In this document: piece by piece, positions 47,741 through 59,933 of the stretch
Layout of the letters: every line of letters begins with the position of its first letter
Position numbering within the stretch: position 1 is the first letter of the stretch
Program-made: the position numbers and the translations under genes
Source: Rhizobium sp. Q54
GTDB taxonomy: Bacteria > Pseudomonadota > Alphaproteobacteria > UBA2966 > CAIVPW01
Length of the DNA stretch: 62,479 bases
Direction of reading: 5' to 3'
Assembly (NCBI GenBank): GCA_945889645.1
Contig: CAMDCA010000007.1
Coordinates: 1-62,479, forward strand
Notes under the pieces: generated by a model
The model's database searches: none
Seen by the model: the letters and a program-made list of their open reading frames with translations, nothing else
Told to the model about the DNA's origin: nothing

Positions 47741-48889
47741 TCAACCGAGCGGCCGCGCCTGTCCCTCTGTGAAAATGTGGGTGCAGCCGCGCGCCTTGGC
47801 GGCGGCCGCCGGATCGTTGTCGCGTTCGAGAGCGGCGTGTGTGCGCCAGCCGGCGCCGTGCAGCTTGGTGCGCTCCGCCGCGGTGGTGCCGAACGGCAGG
47901 TAGAGCGCGCGCGTCGGCGTCGCCGGTGCCGCCGCCTGAATGAGCTGCTCCAGGAACAAGGTCGCACCCGTCGCCGGCTCGCCGTTGCCGAGCACATAGC
48001 GCCCGCCGCGGCCAAGCTCGCCAGCGACTGCGGCGGAAAAGATCGTGAAGCTGATGCCGGTCTGGTAGTCGAGGCCGCGGAACTCGACCGGATCGATGGT
48101 CAGCGCCAAGCCCGGCACCTGCTCGCGCACCAAACGCACAGCATCGCCGAGGTCGCGCACATGCTGCTTGGCAACCGGTGGCAGCGTCATCTTGGTCAGC
48201 GCGGCCAATCCGGTGTCGGCGGTTCCGGCGGTGCGCTGCAACGTTGCAAACGTCAGGCGCTGCTCGTCGGTCAGGCTCGCAACCGCCCGCAGAGCGCCTG
48301 CGTCCTTGCGGTCCAGGGCGGCGCGTACACGCGCGGTCGACTCAGCATCCAGATCCATGCCGGCGCAAATCAGCGGCACCAGGCGTGGCAGCGACAGGTC
48401 GAACGACGCCGCCGCAACTCCAATCGATGCCAGCGCATCGGCGGTTGCGACGATGACTTCGGCATCCGCCTGCAGCGATGCCGCGCCGATCAGCTCGATA
48501 CCAACTTGGGTGATCTCGCGCTCCGGCCGCAGCTGGCTGCCGCGCACCTGCAGCACCGCGCCGGCATACGACAGCCGCAGCGGCCGCGGCACGTTGGCCA
48601 GGCGCGTTGTGGCGATGCGCGCAATCTGCGGCGTGATGTCTGGGCGCAGGCCCATCATGCGCTGGGTGACCGGGTCCATCAGGCGGAACATCTGCGGCGC
48701 CACGGCGCCGCCCGGTCCGTCCATCAGACTTTCCTCGAACTCGGCCAGCGGCGGCTTGACGCGCTCGTAGCCGTAGCGCGCGAATGCCTCCAGCACACGC
48801 CGCTCCATCTCCGCCTCAATGGCGGCATGCGGCATCAGGGTATCGTTGAGGCCGTTGGGCAGCAGGGCCCGTTCGGTCGGTCCGGTCAT
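47741..48889 (-). CDS. hisZ: ATP phosphoribosyltransferase regulatory subunit
   Basis: HisZ is a catalytically dead HisRS-like protein that activates the short form of HisG in histidine synthesis. The 382-residue protein has the class II synthetase frame: PNGLNDTLMPHAAIEAEMER, RYGYERVKPPLAEFEESLM and MMGLRPDITPQIARIATTRL. It lacks the HisRS C-terminal anticodon domain. Its order before purA is common in alphaproteobacteria. hisG is not in the window. The 97-base gap to serA shows no gene. Confidence 0.92.
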   Translation of the reverse strand: MTGPTERALLPNGLNDTLMPHAAIEAEMERRVLEAFARYGYERVKPPLAEFEESLMDGPGGAVAPQMFRLMDPVTQRMMGLRPDITPQIARIATTRLANVPRPLRLSYAGAVLQVRGSQLRPEREITQVGIELIGAASLQADAEVIVATADALASIGVAAASFDLSLPRLVPLICAGMDLDAESTARVRAALDRKDAGALRAVASLTDEQRLTFATLQRTAGTADTGLAALTKMTLPPVAKQHVRDLGDAVRLVREQVPGLALTIDPVEFRGLDYQTGISFTIFSAAVAGELGRGGRYVLGNGEPATGATLFLEQLIQAAAPATPTRALYLPFGTTAAERTKLHGAGWRTHAALERDNDPAAAAKARGCTHIFTEGQARPLG

Positions 48890-48986
48890 GGCGCGGCAAA
48901 AAGGGGCTGGAGGAGCAGCGGCATCCTAACTTGTACGGGCGCCCCTGTCCTCAGGCTTTGGCGACCGGCGAGAGGCCGTGCCACGT

Positions 48987-50591
48987 TCACGCAGCGCGGG
49001 CGGTGCGCACCATGCCGGGGAAGCGCAGCGGCATCGCTTGCTTCACCAGGGCGAGCCGGCGCAGCTGCTCGATCACTGCCTCGGGCACGCCTTCGTCGAC
49101 TTCGATCAGCGCGATCGCATCGCCGCCGGCGCGGTTACGGCCCAGGTGGAAGGTGGCGATGTTGACGCGCGCGTTACCCAGCAGGGTGCCGAGGTTGCCG
49201 ATGAAGCCCGGCTTGTCCTCGTTGATCAGGAACAGCATGTGCGGCCCCAGCTCGGCCTCCAGCGCGATGCCGTCGATCTCCACCACGCGCGGCTTCTGGT
49301 TGGCGAACAGCGTGCCGGCGACCGTGCGGGTGCGGCCTTCCGACTCGACCGTGATGCGGACCAGCGACGTGTAGTCGCCGGCGCGCTCGTTGGTCGACTC
49401 GACGATCTCGATGCCGCGCTCGCGCGCCACCACCGGCGCATTGACCATGTTCACCGACGACATCAGGGGCGACAGCAGGCCCTCCAGCACCACCGCCGTC
49501 AGCGGCCTTGTGTTGAGACTGGCGACATGGCCCTGGAACTCGATGCGCACGGATTTCAGTCCGCTATCGGTGATTTGGCCGGCAAAGCCGCCGAGCTGTT
49601 CGGCGAGTCTCATGTACGGCCGCAGCTTGGGAGCGTCCTCGGCGCTGACCGACGCCATATTGAGGGCGTTGGTGACGGCGCCCAACAGCAGGAAGTCCGC
49701 CATCTGCTCCGCCACCTGAATGGCGACGTTCTCCTGCGCCTCGGTGGTGGAGGCGCCCAGGTGCGGCGTCGCCACGACGTTGGGCAGCTTGAACAGCGGA
49801 CTATCCTTGGCCGGTTCAGCGGCGAACACATCCAGGGCGGCACCGGCGACATGCCCCGCCACGAGTGCCGCGTGCAGCGCTTCTTCCACGATCAGCCCGC
49901 CGCGCGCGCAGTTGATGACTCGCACGCCCTTCTTGGTCTTGGCCAGCGCCTTGGCGTCCAGGATGTTGCGGGTCTGGTCGGTCAGCGGCGTGTGCAGGCT
50001 GATGAAGTCGGCGCGCGCCAGCAGGTCGTCGAGCTCGACGCGCTCGACGCCGATCTCCTTGGCGCGGTCGGCCGACAGGAACGGATCGTACGCCAGCACA
50101 CGCATCTTCAATCCCTGCGCGCGGTTGGCGACCACCGAGCCGATGTTGCCGCAGCCGATCTGGCCCAAGGACTTGTTCGCCACCTCGACGCCCATGAAGC
50201 GGTTCTTCTCCCACTTGCCGGCGCGGGTCGATTGGTCGGCCTCGGGAATCTGGCGGGCGAGGGCGAGCATCATGGCGATGGCGTGCTCGGCTGTGGTGAT
50301 CGAATTGCCAAACGGCGTGTTCATCACCACCACGCCACGCGCGGTGGCGGCCGGCACGTCGATGTTATCGACACCGATGCCAGCGCGGCCAACCACTTTC
50401 AGGTTGGTGGCGGCGTCCAGCACCTCGGCGGTGATCTTGGTCGAAGACCGCACCGCCATGCCGTCATAGCCGCCGACGATCTTGGCCAGTTCCTTGGGCG
50501 CTAGGCCCGGGCGCTCGTCCACCGTCAGGCCGCGCTCGCGAAGGATCTCCGCCGCGCGCGGGCTCATGGTGTCTGCGATCAATACCTTCAT
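48987..50591 (-). CDS. serA: D-3-phosphoglycerate dehydrogenase
   Basis: SerA oxidises 3-phosphoglycerate in the first step of serine synthesis. The 534-residue protein is the long form: a catalytic domain split around a Rossmann fold (SLGQIGCGNIGSVVANRAQG), the catalytic region VINCARGGLIVEEALHAAL and VVATPHLGASTTEAQENVA, an intervening domain, and a C-terminal ACT domain (LFLINEDKPGFIGNLGTLLG) for serine feedback. GAGGTAACACA precedes ATG 50591. It follows serC after 30 bases. Confidence 0.96.
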   Translation of the reverse strand: MKVLIADTMSPRAAEILRERGLTVDERPGLAPKELAKIVGGYDGMAVRSSTKITAEVLDAATNLKVVGRAGIGVDNIDVPAATARGVVVMNTPFGNSITTAEHAIAMMLALARQIPEADQSTRAGKWEKNRFMGVEVANKSLGQIGCGNIGSVVANRAQGLKMRVLAYDPFLSADRAKEIGVERVELDDLLARADFISLHTPLTDQTRNILDAKALAKTKKGVRVINCARGGLIVEEALHAALVAGHVAGAALDVFAAEPAKDSPLFKLPNVVATPHLGASTTEAQENVAIQVAEQMADFLLLGAVTNALNMASVSAEDAPKLRPYMRLAEQLGGFAGQITDSGLKSVRIEFQGHVASLNTRPLTAVVLEGLLSPLMSSVNMVNAPVVARERGIEIVESTNERAGDYTSLVRITVESEGRTRTVAGTLFANQKPRVVEIDGIALEAELGPHMLFLINEDKPGFIGNLGTLLGNARVNIATFHLGRNRAGGDAIALIEVDEGVPEAVIEQLRRLALVKQAMPLRFPGMVRTARAA

Positions 50592-50621
50592 TGTGTTACC
50601 TCGGGTCGCGCCAACGGCGCG

Positions 50622-51788
50622 CTAGTGCGCGCTTGCGCGCATTTCATCACGTGCGGCGCCGTAGGCCCAATCGAGCCACGGCAGCACGGCTGCAACGTCT
50701 GCCTTCTCCACGGTGGCGCCGCCCCAGATGCGGAAGCCCGGCGGCGCATCGCGATAGGCGCCCAGGTCATAGGCGACGCCTTCTTTCTCCAGCATCGCAG
50801 TGGCGCGCTTGATGATGGCGCCCTGCGCGGCAGCGTCGCGCCCCTGGAACCACGGGTCGGTGATCTTCAGGCAGATCGAGGTGCAGGACCGCGTCGCCTC
50901 GGTGGCGGCGAGGAATCCGGCCCAGCTCGACTTCGCCACCCACGCAGCGACGGCGTCCAGGTTGGCTTTGGAGCGCGCCATCGTGCCGGACAGCCCGCCG
51001 ATTTCCTTGGCCCACTTCAGCGCATCGAGCGCGTCCTCGACGCACAGCATCGACGGCGTATTGATGGTCTCGCCCTCGAAGATGCCGGCGACCAGCTTGC
51101 CGCCCTTGGTCATGCGGAACAGCTTTGGCATCGGCCACGCTGGCGTGTAGCTCTCGAGCCGCGCCACGGCGCGCGGGCCTAGCACCAGGATGCCGTGCTG
51201 CGCCTCGCCGCCCAGCACCTTCTGCCACGAGAACGTCGCCACATCGATCTTGGGCCATGGAATGTCCATGGCAAAGGCGGCCGACGTTGCGTCGGCGATC
51301 GTCAGACCTTCGCGCCGGTCGCTGATCCAATCGCCGTTCGGCACGCACACCCCCGACGTGGTGCCGTTCCACGTGAACACCACGTCGCGGTCGGGCGACG
51401 CCTGCGTCACGTCCGGCAGCGACCCGTACGGCGCGTTGAAGGTGCGGACGTCCTTGAGCTTCAACTCCTTGACGACGTCGTTGACCCAGTCTCCGCCAAA
51501 GCTCTCCCACGCCATCACATCGACGCCGCGCGCGCCCAGCAGGGACCACAGCGCCATCTCGACCGCGCCGGTGTCGGACGCCGGGACGATGCCGACACGC
51601 CAGCCCTCGGGCAGGCGCAGCAGTTCGCGGGTGAGGTTGATGACTTCGGCGAGCCGCGCCTTGCCCGCGGCGGAGCGATGCGAGCGGCCGAGCAGGGCTG
51701 ATTTCAGAACTTCCGGCGACCAGCCCGGACGTTTGGCGCAAGGCCCAGAGGAAAATAGGGGACGCGCGGGTCGAATGTTCGGTTTCAT
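50622..51788 (-). CDS. serC: Phosphoserine aminotransferase
   Basis: SerC converts 3-phosphohydroxypyruvate and glutamate to phosphoserine with PLP. The 388-residue protein is the alphaproteobacterial type: [57 protein letters not shown] and the PLP-lysine region [21 protein letters not shown] 51788 has the ribosome site GGAAGAGG. That site is folded into a hairpin of the leader, so translation may be regulated. serA follows. Confidence 0.95.
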   Translation of the reverse strand: MKPNIRPARPLFSSGPCAKRPGWSPEVLKSALLGRSHRSAAGKARLAEVINLTRELLRLPEGWRVGIVPASDTGAVEMALWSLLGARGVDVMAWESFGGDWVNDVVKELKLKDVRTFNAPYGSLPDVTQASPDRDVVFTWNGTTSGVCVPNGDWISDRREGLTIADATSAAFAMDIPWPKIDVATFSWQKVLGGEAQHGILVLGPRAVARLESYTPAWPMPKLFRMTKGGKLVAGIFEGETINTPSMLCVEDALDALKWAKEIGGLSGTMARSKANLDAVAAWVAKSSWAGFLAATEATRSCTSICLKITDPWFQGRDAAAQGAIIKRATAMLEKEGVAYDLGAYRDAPPGFRIWGGATVEKADVAAVLPWLDWAYGAARDEMRASAH

Positions 51789-51828
51789 GCCTCTTCCTTC
51801 CAGAAGAGAGCGGTCCGTTGGGGGACCG
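51789..51828 (-). promoter_or_regulatory. serC leader RNA: two hairpins, the second covering the ribosome site
   Basis: Read on the minus strand, CGGTCC and GGACCG (51828-51811, six-base stem) form the first hairpin. CTCTTC and GAAGAG (51808-51791, six-base perfect stem, loop TGGAAG) form the second. The second stem contains the GGAAGAGG ribosome site, two bases before ATG 51788. This is the layout described for the alphaproteobacterial serC leader, whose last stem overlaps the serC ribosome site. Confidence 0.65.
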
Positions 51829-51891
51829 TGGCCCGGGGCGGAGAATAGGCGTGAGCGCCGCGAAGTCAATTCGGCAGGCGCCGGGTTTGCC

Positions 51892-52512
51892 TTAGGCGAG
51901 CACACCGAGCGCCTTGAGGTCCGCCTCCAGCCGCACCGCCGATGTGAACGCGATCGCCTGCATCCTCAGCGCCTTGGCGGCCGTGATGTTGGCGGCGTTG
52001 TCGTCGATGAACACCAGCTGCTCCGCGGGCAGGCCGATCGCATCGAAGGCGAATTCGAAGATGCGGCGGTCGGGCTTGGCAACGCCGATCGCGCCGGACA
52101 GGAAGATGCGCTGGAAGCGCCCGAGTTCCGGATAGTCGTCGTGGACCAGCGGAAACGTTTCCAGGCTCCAGTTGGACAGCGCGAATAGCGCCACGCCTTG
52201 CGCCTCCAGGCGCTCGACGATGGCCGCGGTGCCCGGCACGCGCCCGCCGATCATCTCGGTCCAGCGCGTGCGGTAGGCGCCGATGGCATCGGCCCAATCC
52301 GGAAAGCGATCGGCGAGATCGGCGATGCAACTGGCGAACGATTCGCCCGCATCCAGACGCGCGTTCCATTCGGAGTTGCACACGTTGGCGAGGAACCATT
52401 CGACGCGTCTCTCGTCGCCGCCGAACAGCGGCCGGTAGACGCGACGCGGGTCCCAGTCGATGAGCACGCCGCCGAGGTCGAACACCACGGCGCCGACCGC
52501 GGCGCGCGTCAT
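51892..52512 (-). CDS. HAD-family hydrolase (haloacid dehalogenase-like, YihX type)
   Basis: The 206-residue protein has HAD motif [16 protein letters not shown], motif [11 protein letters not shown], motif III Lys in [14 protein letters not shown] and motif [22 protein letters not shown]. The cap lies between 20 and 95. This is the branch of small phosphatases such as YihX (alpha-glucose-1-phosphatase); the substrate is not readable. It follows the exported protein gene by 15 bases and precedes the serC leader. Confidence 0.87.
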   Translation of the reverse strand: MTRAAVGAVVFDLGGVLIDWDPRRVYRPLFGGDERRVEWFLANVCNSEWNARLDAGESFASCIADLADRFPDWADAIGAYRTRWTEMIGGRVPGTAAIVERLEAQGVALFALSNWSLETFPLVHDDYPELGRFQRIFLSGAIGVAKPDRRIFEFAFDAIGLPAEQLVFIDDNAANITAAKALRMQAIAFTSAVRLEADLKALGVLA

Positions 52513-52527
52513 CGCAGGAGCTGTGTC

Positions 52528-53061
52528 TTAGTTCTGATAGTCGAGCAGCTTGGCCATGCCATCGCGTGCCAGGTTGCCACCGGTCCCGGCCTTGTCGAGC
52601 TCAATCGCCTGGGCGAAGCGCACGGCAGCCGAGACTCGGTCGCCGGCGGCGACGTGGCAACTCGCCTCGTCCACTAGCGCCAACGACGCCCAGCCCTTCA
52701 GGCGACCGATCTCGCCCTGGATGGTGCCGAGGCCGCTGAGCCGTTCGATGGCGATCAGCTGCGACGCCATCTTGGACAATAGGTCGGCGGCGGCGATGGA
52801 CTTGTTGCGGAACTCCAGCAGCAGCGGCATCGCTTGCGTGCACTTGCTGGTGTCGATCGGCGTCAGTCCTTCGCCCGGCATGTAGAACTGCCCCAGGCGA
52901 TCACCTAGCGCGTCGATCTCCGACATCTTGGGGACGCCCACGATGCGCAGGTTGGGTTCGTAGTCGCCGGTCGGCGGCAACACCACCTGGGCCATGGCGT
53001 TCGCGCTCCACAGCATCGCGGCTCCGACGACCGCCATCCGCTTTGTCATCTTGCTCACCAT
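52528..53061 (-). CDS. Exported protein of unknown function
   Basis: The 177-residue product has a signal peptide (MAVVGAAMLWSANAMAQ, cleavage after AMA) and then a mostly helical mature part with CTQAMPLLLEFRNKSIAAAD and two mature cysteines that could pair. I recognise no family. ATG 53061 (MVSKMTKRM) was chosen; ATG 53049 is also possible. It lies between thiD and the HAD gene, on the same strand. Confidence 0.65.
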   Translation of the reverse strand: MVSKMTKRMAVVGAAMLWSANAMAQVVLPPTGDYEPNLRIVGVPKMSEIDALGDRLGQFYMPGEGLTPIDTSKCTQAMPLLLEFRNKSIAAADLLSKMASQLIAIERLSGLGTIQGEIGRLKGWASLALVDEASCHVAAGDRVSAAVRFAQAIELDKAGTGGNLARDGMAKLLDYQN

Positions 53062-53146
53062 TTCGAAGTCCCCCGGCGCGAATGGAATTGGCCGCAGCAT
53101 AGTGCGGAAGGGCGCCAGAGTCGTGTTCCGGTCGTGCGTTGGCCGC

Positions 53147-53941
53147 CTAGTTTTCCAGCGTGTGCGCGTGGTTCAGCGGGCCGTGGCCGGAGCCAAATCC
53201 AGGCGCCGTACGGATGGCCTCCTGCACGTAGTCGCGGGCCCGGCGCACGGCTGCCTCAACGGCCAGCCCTTGGGCGATCCCAGTGGCTATGGCTGAAGCC
53301 AGGGTGCAACCGGTGCCGTGGGTGTGGGTGCTGCTGATGCGCGGGCTTTCCATCCGGCTGGTGCGCTTCTCGGTCACCAGCAGGTCCACCACCGCCTTGC
53401 CCTCCAGGTGGCCGCCCTTCATCAGGACCGCCTTGGCACCGAGGGCCACCAGCGCGCGCCCCGCCTCCTGTACGTCGCGTGGGCTGGTGATGGGCCTGCC
53501 CCACAACAGCGCCGCCTCGGGGATGTTGGGCGTCAGGACGGTGGCGCGCGGCACCAGCTTGGAGCGGATGACGTCGACGGTTTCGGGTTGCACCAGTGCC
53601 GCACCGCCCTTGGCCGCCATGACGGGATCTACTACCAGCGGTAAGTCTGGCGCCAGGCGCGCCAGCACGTCCACCACGGTCCACAGCACGGCGGGCGAAT
53701 GCAACATGCCGGTCTTGATGCAGTCGGCGCCGATGTCGGCCAGGACGACCTCCATCTGTTGCGCGACGAACGCTGCCGGCACTTCGTAGATGGCGTGCAC
53801 GGTGTGGGTGTCTTGCGCAGTCAACGCGGTGATCGCGGTCGCGGCATAGCCGCCCAGCGCAGTGACCGTCTTAATGTCGGCCTGGATACCGGCGCCGCCG
53901 CCGGAGTCCGATCCGGCGACGATAAGAACGCGGCCCTTCAA
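53147..53941 (-). CDS. thiD: Hydroxymethylpyrimidine / phosphomethylpyrimidine kinase
   Basis: ThiD phosphorylates HMP and HMP-P in thiamine synthesis. The 264-residue protein has [60 protein letters not shown] and the anion-hole motif [14 protein letters not shown]. The start is a TTG at 53941, whose TTGA overlaps the glmM stop; no ATG or GTG fits the conserved N-terminus. The glmM-thiD order is known in alphaproteobacteria. Confidence 0.92.
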   Translation of the reverse strand: MKGRVLIVAGSDSGGGAGIQADIKTVTALGGYAATAITALTAQDTHTVHAIYEVPAAFVAQQMEVVLADIGADCIKTGMLHSPAVLWTVVDVLARLAPDLPLVVDPVMAAKGGAALVQPETVDVIRSKLVPRATVLTPNIPEAALLWGRPITSPRDVQEAGRALVALGAKAVLMKGGHLEGKAVVDLLVTEKRTSRMESPRISSTHTHGTGCTLASAIATGIAQGLAVEAAVRRARDYVQEAIRTAPGFGSGHGPLNHAHTLEN

Positions 53942-55290
53942 GTCGCGCGACTCGCGCGTTCCACCGCGTGCATGATGTCGTCCATGAGCGCCGCGACCAG
54001 CGCTTGGTCCTCGGCCTCGACCATGACGCGGATGAGCGGTTCGGTGCCGGACGGACGAACCAATACGCGGCCGGCCTTGCCGAGTCGCTTGCGTGCGGCC
54101 TCGACGGCCTTCGTCACTTCGGCATGTTCGTGCACGCGTCCGCCGGAATGGCGCACGTTGCGCAGCTGTTGCGGGATGTGGGACCACGCACGGCTAGCCT
54201 GGCTCACCGGCATCTGCTTTTCCACCAGCACGGCGAGAGTCTGCAGCGCCGCGATGAGCGCGTCGCCGGTGGTGCAGTAGTCGGTCAGGATGATGTGGCC
54301 CGACTGCTCGCCGCCAATGTTGAAGCCTCTGGCACGCATGTGCTCCACCACGTAGCGGTCGCCGACCGCGGTGCGCTCCAAAGTCAGGCCAAGGCCGCCG
54401 AGGTAGCGCTCGAAGCCAAGGTTCGACATGACAGTGGAGACGACGCCGTTGCCTTTCAGGCGCCCTTCGCGCAGCCACGACTCCGCGACAATGGTCATCA
54501 TCTGGTCGCCGTCGAGCATGGTGCCGGTTTCGTCGCACATTAGGATGCGGTCGGCATCGCCGTCCACGGCGATGCCGAGGTGCGCGCCGCTCGCGATGAC
54601 CTCTTCGCGCATGCGCTTGGTGTCGGTCGAGCCGCAGCCCTTGTTGATGTTGAAGCCGTCCGGTTCGACGCCGATCGGAATGACCTCAGCGCCCAGCTCG
54701 TACAGGACGGTGGGCGCGACCTTGTAGGCGGCGCCGTTGGCGCAATCGACGACGATCTTGAAACCGTCCAAGGTGCAGCGCGCCGGGAAGGTGCGCTTGA
54801 CGTACTCGATGTAACGCCCGGGCGCGTCTTCCAGACGCATGGCGCGGCCCAGGTCGTGCGGTCCGGCGCGGCCTTCGCTCAGGCCGTTGTCCATGCGCGC
54901 TTCGATTGCCTTCTCGACTTCGTCGGACAGCTTGTAGCCGTCGGGCCCGAACAGCTTGATGCCGTTGTCCTCGAACGGATTGTGCGACGCCGAGATCACC
55001 ACGCCGATGTCGGCGCGCAAGCTCTGGGTCAGCATGGCGACGGCCGGCGTCGGCATCGGGCCGACCAGCACCACGTCCATGCCGACGGCGATGAACCCGG
55101 CGGTCAGCGCCGGCTCCAGCAGGTAGCCCGACAGGCGCGTGTCCTTGCCGATGACCACCTTGTGTCGGTGATCGCCGCGGATGAATTGGCGCCCGGCGGC
55201 CATGCCGACCTTGAGGGCGACCTCCGCGGTCATGGGATCGACGTTGGCGGTGCCGCGAATGCCGTCGGTGCCGAAGTACTTACGGGTCAT
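53938..55290 (-). CDS. glmM: Phosphoglucosamine mutase
   Basis: GlmM interconverts glucosamine-6-phosphate and glucosamine-1-phosphate for UDP-GlcNAc. The 450-residue protein begins [20 protein letters not shown], has the phosphoserine loop [19 protein letters not shown], the metal loop [16 protein letters not shown] and the phosphate-binding [20 protein letters not shown] 55290 has AAGGCGGA upstream. It follows folP by 17 bases. Confidence 0.96.
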   Translation of the reverse strand: MTRKYFGTDGIRGTANVDPMTAEVALKVGMAAGRQFIRGDHRHKVVIGKDTRLSGYLLEPALTAGFIAVGMDVVLVGPMPTPAVAMLTQSLRADIGVVISASHNPFEDNGIKLFGPDGYKLSDEVEKAIEARMDNGLSEGRAGPHDLGRAMRLEDAPGRYIEYVKRTFPARCTLDGFKIVVDCANGAAYKVAPTVLYELGAEVIPIGVEPDGFNINKGCGSTDTKRMREEVIASGAHLGIAVDGDADRILMCDETGTMLDGDQMMTIVAESWLREGRLKGNGVVSTVMSNLGFERYLGGLGLTLERTAVGDRYVVEHMRARGFNIGGEQSGHIILTDYCTTGDALIAALQTLAVLVEKQMPVSQASRAWSHIPQQLRNVRHSGGRVHEHAEVTKAVEAARKRLGKAGRVLVRPSGTEPLIRVMVEAEDQALVAALMDDIMHAVERASRAT

Positions 55291-55307
55291 TCCGCCTTGT
55301 AACGCCT

Positions 55308-56453
55308 TTAGGCGGTCGCCGGAAGCAACCTTGGGTCGGCGGCGGTCGCAGCCACCGCCAGTGCCTGGCGCGTCTCGGCGACGTCGTGGACGCGCAGGAT
55401 TTGGGCACCCTGGGAGGCGCTCCATTGGGCCGCGGCAACCGAGCCCGGCAGGCGGTGGTCGGGCGGCTCGCCGGCAGAGAACTTGGCGATGAAGCTCTTG
55501 CGCGACACGCCCAGCAGAAGCGCGCAGCCAAGGCCGTGGAACAGGGCGAGCGATTCCAGGATGGCGGCGTTGTGGGCCGGCGTCTTGGCGAAGCCGATGC
55601 CCGGATCGACCACCAGGCGCTCGCGCCCAATGCCGGCCGCCTCGCAGCGCACCACGCGGGCCTCAAGGTACTCGTACACGTCGAGCACCACGTCGGCGTA
55701 ACGCGGGTTCTCCTGCATGGTGCGCGGATCAGCGTTCAAGTGCATCAGCACAATCGGAACCCCAAGCTTGGCCGCGCCCACCAGGCTACCTTCGCCCGCC
55801 AGCGCGCCGACATCGTTGATGATGGAGGCGCCGGCCGCAACCGCCTCGCGCATGATGCCGGCGTGGCGCGTGTCGATCGACACCACCGCGCCGTCGTTCG
55901 CCAGGGCCTGCACTACCGGAATGACACGCCGGCGTTCTTCGTCCCCGGTCACAGGTGTGGCGCCCGGCCGCGTCGACTCGCCGCCGATGTCGATGATGTC
56001 AGCGCCCTGAGTGCGCAACTCGCGTGCGCGCGCGATGGCGACGCTCGGATCGGCGTAGCGGCCACCGTCAAAGAAGCTGTCGGGCGTCACGTTGATGACT
56101 CCCATCAGCCGCGTCACGTCGACCGACACCTTGGCGATCGCCGCGCGCGGCCGTGACAGGCGATCGAGCGCCTTGGCCACCGCGTCCTGGATCGGCTTGG
56201 TCTCGGTCTTGGTCCACGCCCGCAGCGCCGGCAGCGGCAAGCTCACGCGCTTGGTCTCGCCCGCCACCGGCCGGGTGATGACCTCGACGGCCGAGAACGA
56301 TAGCGGGCCGCCGGCCAGAGGCAGGGCGGCGCCGGATTGCGCCAGGATGGTCGCGGTGCGCCCGCTTGTCAGGGCGATCGGCCGCAGGAACAGCTTCCCG
56401 GAAGCAGCAAAGCCTCGCGGGAAACCCGCGAGGCATTGGTCCTCGATCGGCAC
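55308..56453 (-). CDS. folP: Dihydropteroate synthase with an N-terminal extension
   Basis: FolP condenses para-aminobenzoate with dihydropterin pyrophosphate. The core (from about 110) has [58 protein letters not shown] and [20 protein letters not shown]. The first 110 residues are an extension seen in some alphaproteobacterial homologues. The only in-frame standard start is GTG 56453, which places a ten-base hairpin inside the coding region; the true start could be a rare codon nearer [11 protein letters not shown]. It follows ftsH. Confidence 0.9.
   Translation of the reverse strand: MPIEDQCLAGFPRGFAASGKLFLRPIALTSGRTATILAQSGAALPLAGGPLSFSAVEVITRPVAGETKRVSLPLPALRAWTKTETKPIQDAVAKALDRLSRPRAAIAKVSVDVTRLMGVINVTPDSFFDGGRYADPSVAIARARELRTQGADIIDIGGESTRPGATPVTGDEERRRVIPVVQALANDGAVVSIDTRHAGIMREAVAAGASIINDVGALAGEGSLVGAAKLGVPIVLMHLNADPRTMQENPRYADVVLDVYEYLEARVVRCEAAGIGRERLVVDPGIGFAKTPAHNAAILESLALFHGLGCALLLGVSRKSFIAKFSAGEPPDHRLPGSVAAAQWSASQGAQILRVHDVAETRQALAVAATAADPRLLPATA
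56412..56434 (-). terminator. Perfect hairpin at the ftsH-folP junction
   Basis: GCCTCGCGGG (56412-56421) and CCCGCGAGGC (56425-56434) pair over ten bases with a three-base loop. On the minus strand it is followed by CTTTGCTGCTT, so it is a weak terminator or attenuator after ftsH. It lies inside folP if the GTG at 56453 is the start. Confidence 0.5.
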
Positions 56454-56483
56454 GCGCGTGTGCCTTGTTGAGGGGTTAGACGG

Positions 56484-58415
<1,932 letters not shown>

Positions 58416-58512
58416 GATTGGGACACTCCGAACAGGGCGGTTGATGCAGCCATTGCTGCACGCCGCAATTCATAGGCCGGTACGCCGGCGGACAGGTTGA
58501 TTGATAGATAGG

Positions 58513-59883
58513 CTACCCCGCGCGGGAAACAACTGCAAAGGGCCTGAACGCAAGGGTTTGGCGCGCCCGAAGCATCACATCCAAGGCGGCGCCGCGGACC
58601 GAAAACCCCAGGTGCGGCGCCGCCAACAGGCGCCCGGCCTGGAACAGTGCCGGCAACGTCCGCACTACTGCCGCGGGATAGGGGCGGGGTCCGCGCCCGC
58701 GCATTTCGTCCGCCGCGGCATCCCCCAAAGAGGCCACTTGATAGGGAAGAGTCGGATCGCCGTGCGTGAGTTCGACGATGAATCGCCCGTCCCACACGAT
58801 GCGCTCGCCCGTCGCGATGGCGACGCGCGGCAGGTTGCGCGCCTCGCGACAGACGTCGGCGCCGCCGTCGCGCCGCCTGCGCACGACGCAGCCGTGCAAC
58901 GTGCGCGCGCCGCTCGCGGGCGACAGCAGCCAGCGCAGCAGGCGCTCAGTCGCTCGTCGCGCCGGCGGGTAGGTCTGTCCACCGACGACCGTTAGGACGT
59001 GCGCGACCGCCGCGTGCGCGAGCGCCGGCGGTGCCATGGCCAGGGTGGGTGCGTCCAACCGGCAGTTGCCGGCGGCTTCCGTCGTCACGCCTTCGGCCAG
59101 CAGGACGGAGAGGTGGGCCTCGTGCGTCGCACGGACCGCGCCAAACGCCTGTGCCGCCAAGGCCAAGGCATGCGGGGCCTCCGGCGCCACGGCGGCCAGC
59201 GCCGCCAAGCGCTGCCGGGTGGCGACGCGGGCGAAGCGCGGATTGGCGTTGGAGGGATCTTCAATCCACGGTTGTCCCGCCGCCCACAGGGTCGCGACCA
59301 AGCGGGCGCGTTCGACCCCGAGCACCGGCCGCAACAGGCGGATGCCGTCGCGCTCGACCACCGCGGCGATCCCGGCCAGCCCGAGCGGACCGCTGGCCCG
59401 CCCAAGCCGCATGGCAAACGTCTCGCTTTGGTCGCCGGCATGGTGCGCCAACAGGAGGTCGGCGCCGCCGTTGTCGCGGCACCAGGCAGTGAGCAGGCGG
59501 TAGCGAGCGTCGCGCGCCGCCGCCTGGATGCCGTGGCTCGGCTTGGCCCCATCCCAGTGCAGGGTGCGGTGGCGGATGCCGCGGGCCTGCATCCAGGCGC
59601 CGACCAGCGCCGCCTCGGCGGCCGACTCGGGCCGCAGGCCGTGGTCGATGGTGATCGCCGTCACATCCGCGTGACTTTGCTCCGCCCAGCGGGCGGTCAA
59701 CAGCGCGAGGGCCGTCGAGTCCGCACCACCCGACACCGCGACGGCGATGCGTCGGCCGGGCGCCAGTGCGCCCACAAGCTGGCGGAATTCCTCATGCCCC
59801 AGGGGCTGGCGGGCGCCGGCGCCCAGCCCTTCTGCCCACCCAGCGGGCGGCGGCGGGTCGAAGTGAGACGCTTGCGGGCACAT
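58513..59883 (-). CDS. tilS: tRNA(Ile)-lysidine synthase
   Basis: TilS puts lysine on C34 of the CAU-anticodon tRNA-Ile so that it reads AUA. The 456-residue protein has the PP-loop RIAVAVSGGADSTALALL (about 44-61), ITIDHGLRPESAAEA, ARDARYRLLTAWC and LLAHHAGDQSETFAMRL, followed by ATLWAAGQPWIEDPSNANPR. The C-terminal part is less conserved. It starts 50 bases from the divergent exported protein gene and is read toward ftsH. Confidence 0.94.
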   Translation of the reverse strand: MCPQASHFDPPPPAGWAEGLGAGARQPLGHEEFRQLVGALAPGRRIAVAVSGGADSTALALLTARWAEQSHADVTAITIDHGLRPESAAEAALVGAWMQARGIRHRTLHWDGAKPSHGIQAAARDARYRLLTAWCRDNGGADLLLAHHAGDQSETFAMRLGRASGPLGLAGIAAVVERDGIRLLRPVLGVERARLVATLWAAGQPWIEDPSNANPRFARVATRQRLAALAAVAPEAPHALALAAQAFGAVRATHEAHLSVLLAEGVTTEAAGNCRLDAPTLAMAPPALAHAAVAHVLTVVGGQTYPPARRATERLLRWLLSPASGARTLHGCVVRRRRDGGADVCREARNLPRVAIATGERIVWDGRFIVELTHGDPTLPYQVASLGDAAADEMRGRGPRPYPAAVVRTLPALFQAGRLLAAPHLGFSVRGAALDVMLRARQTLAFRPFAVVSRAG

Positions 59884-59933
59884 CGCCGCTAGCTTAGCCT
59901 TTCTGCGGCTGACAGGTTCATCGCGGAGGGCGA

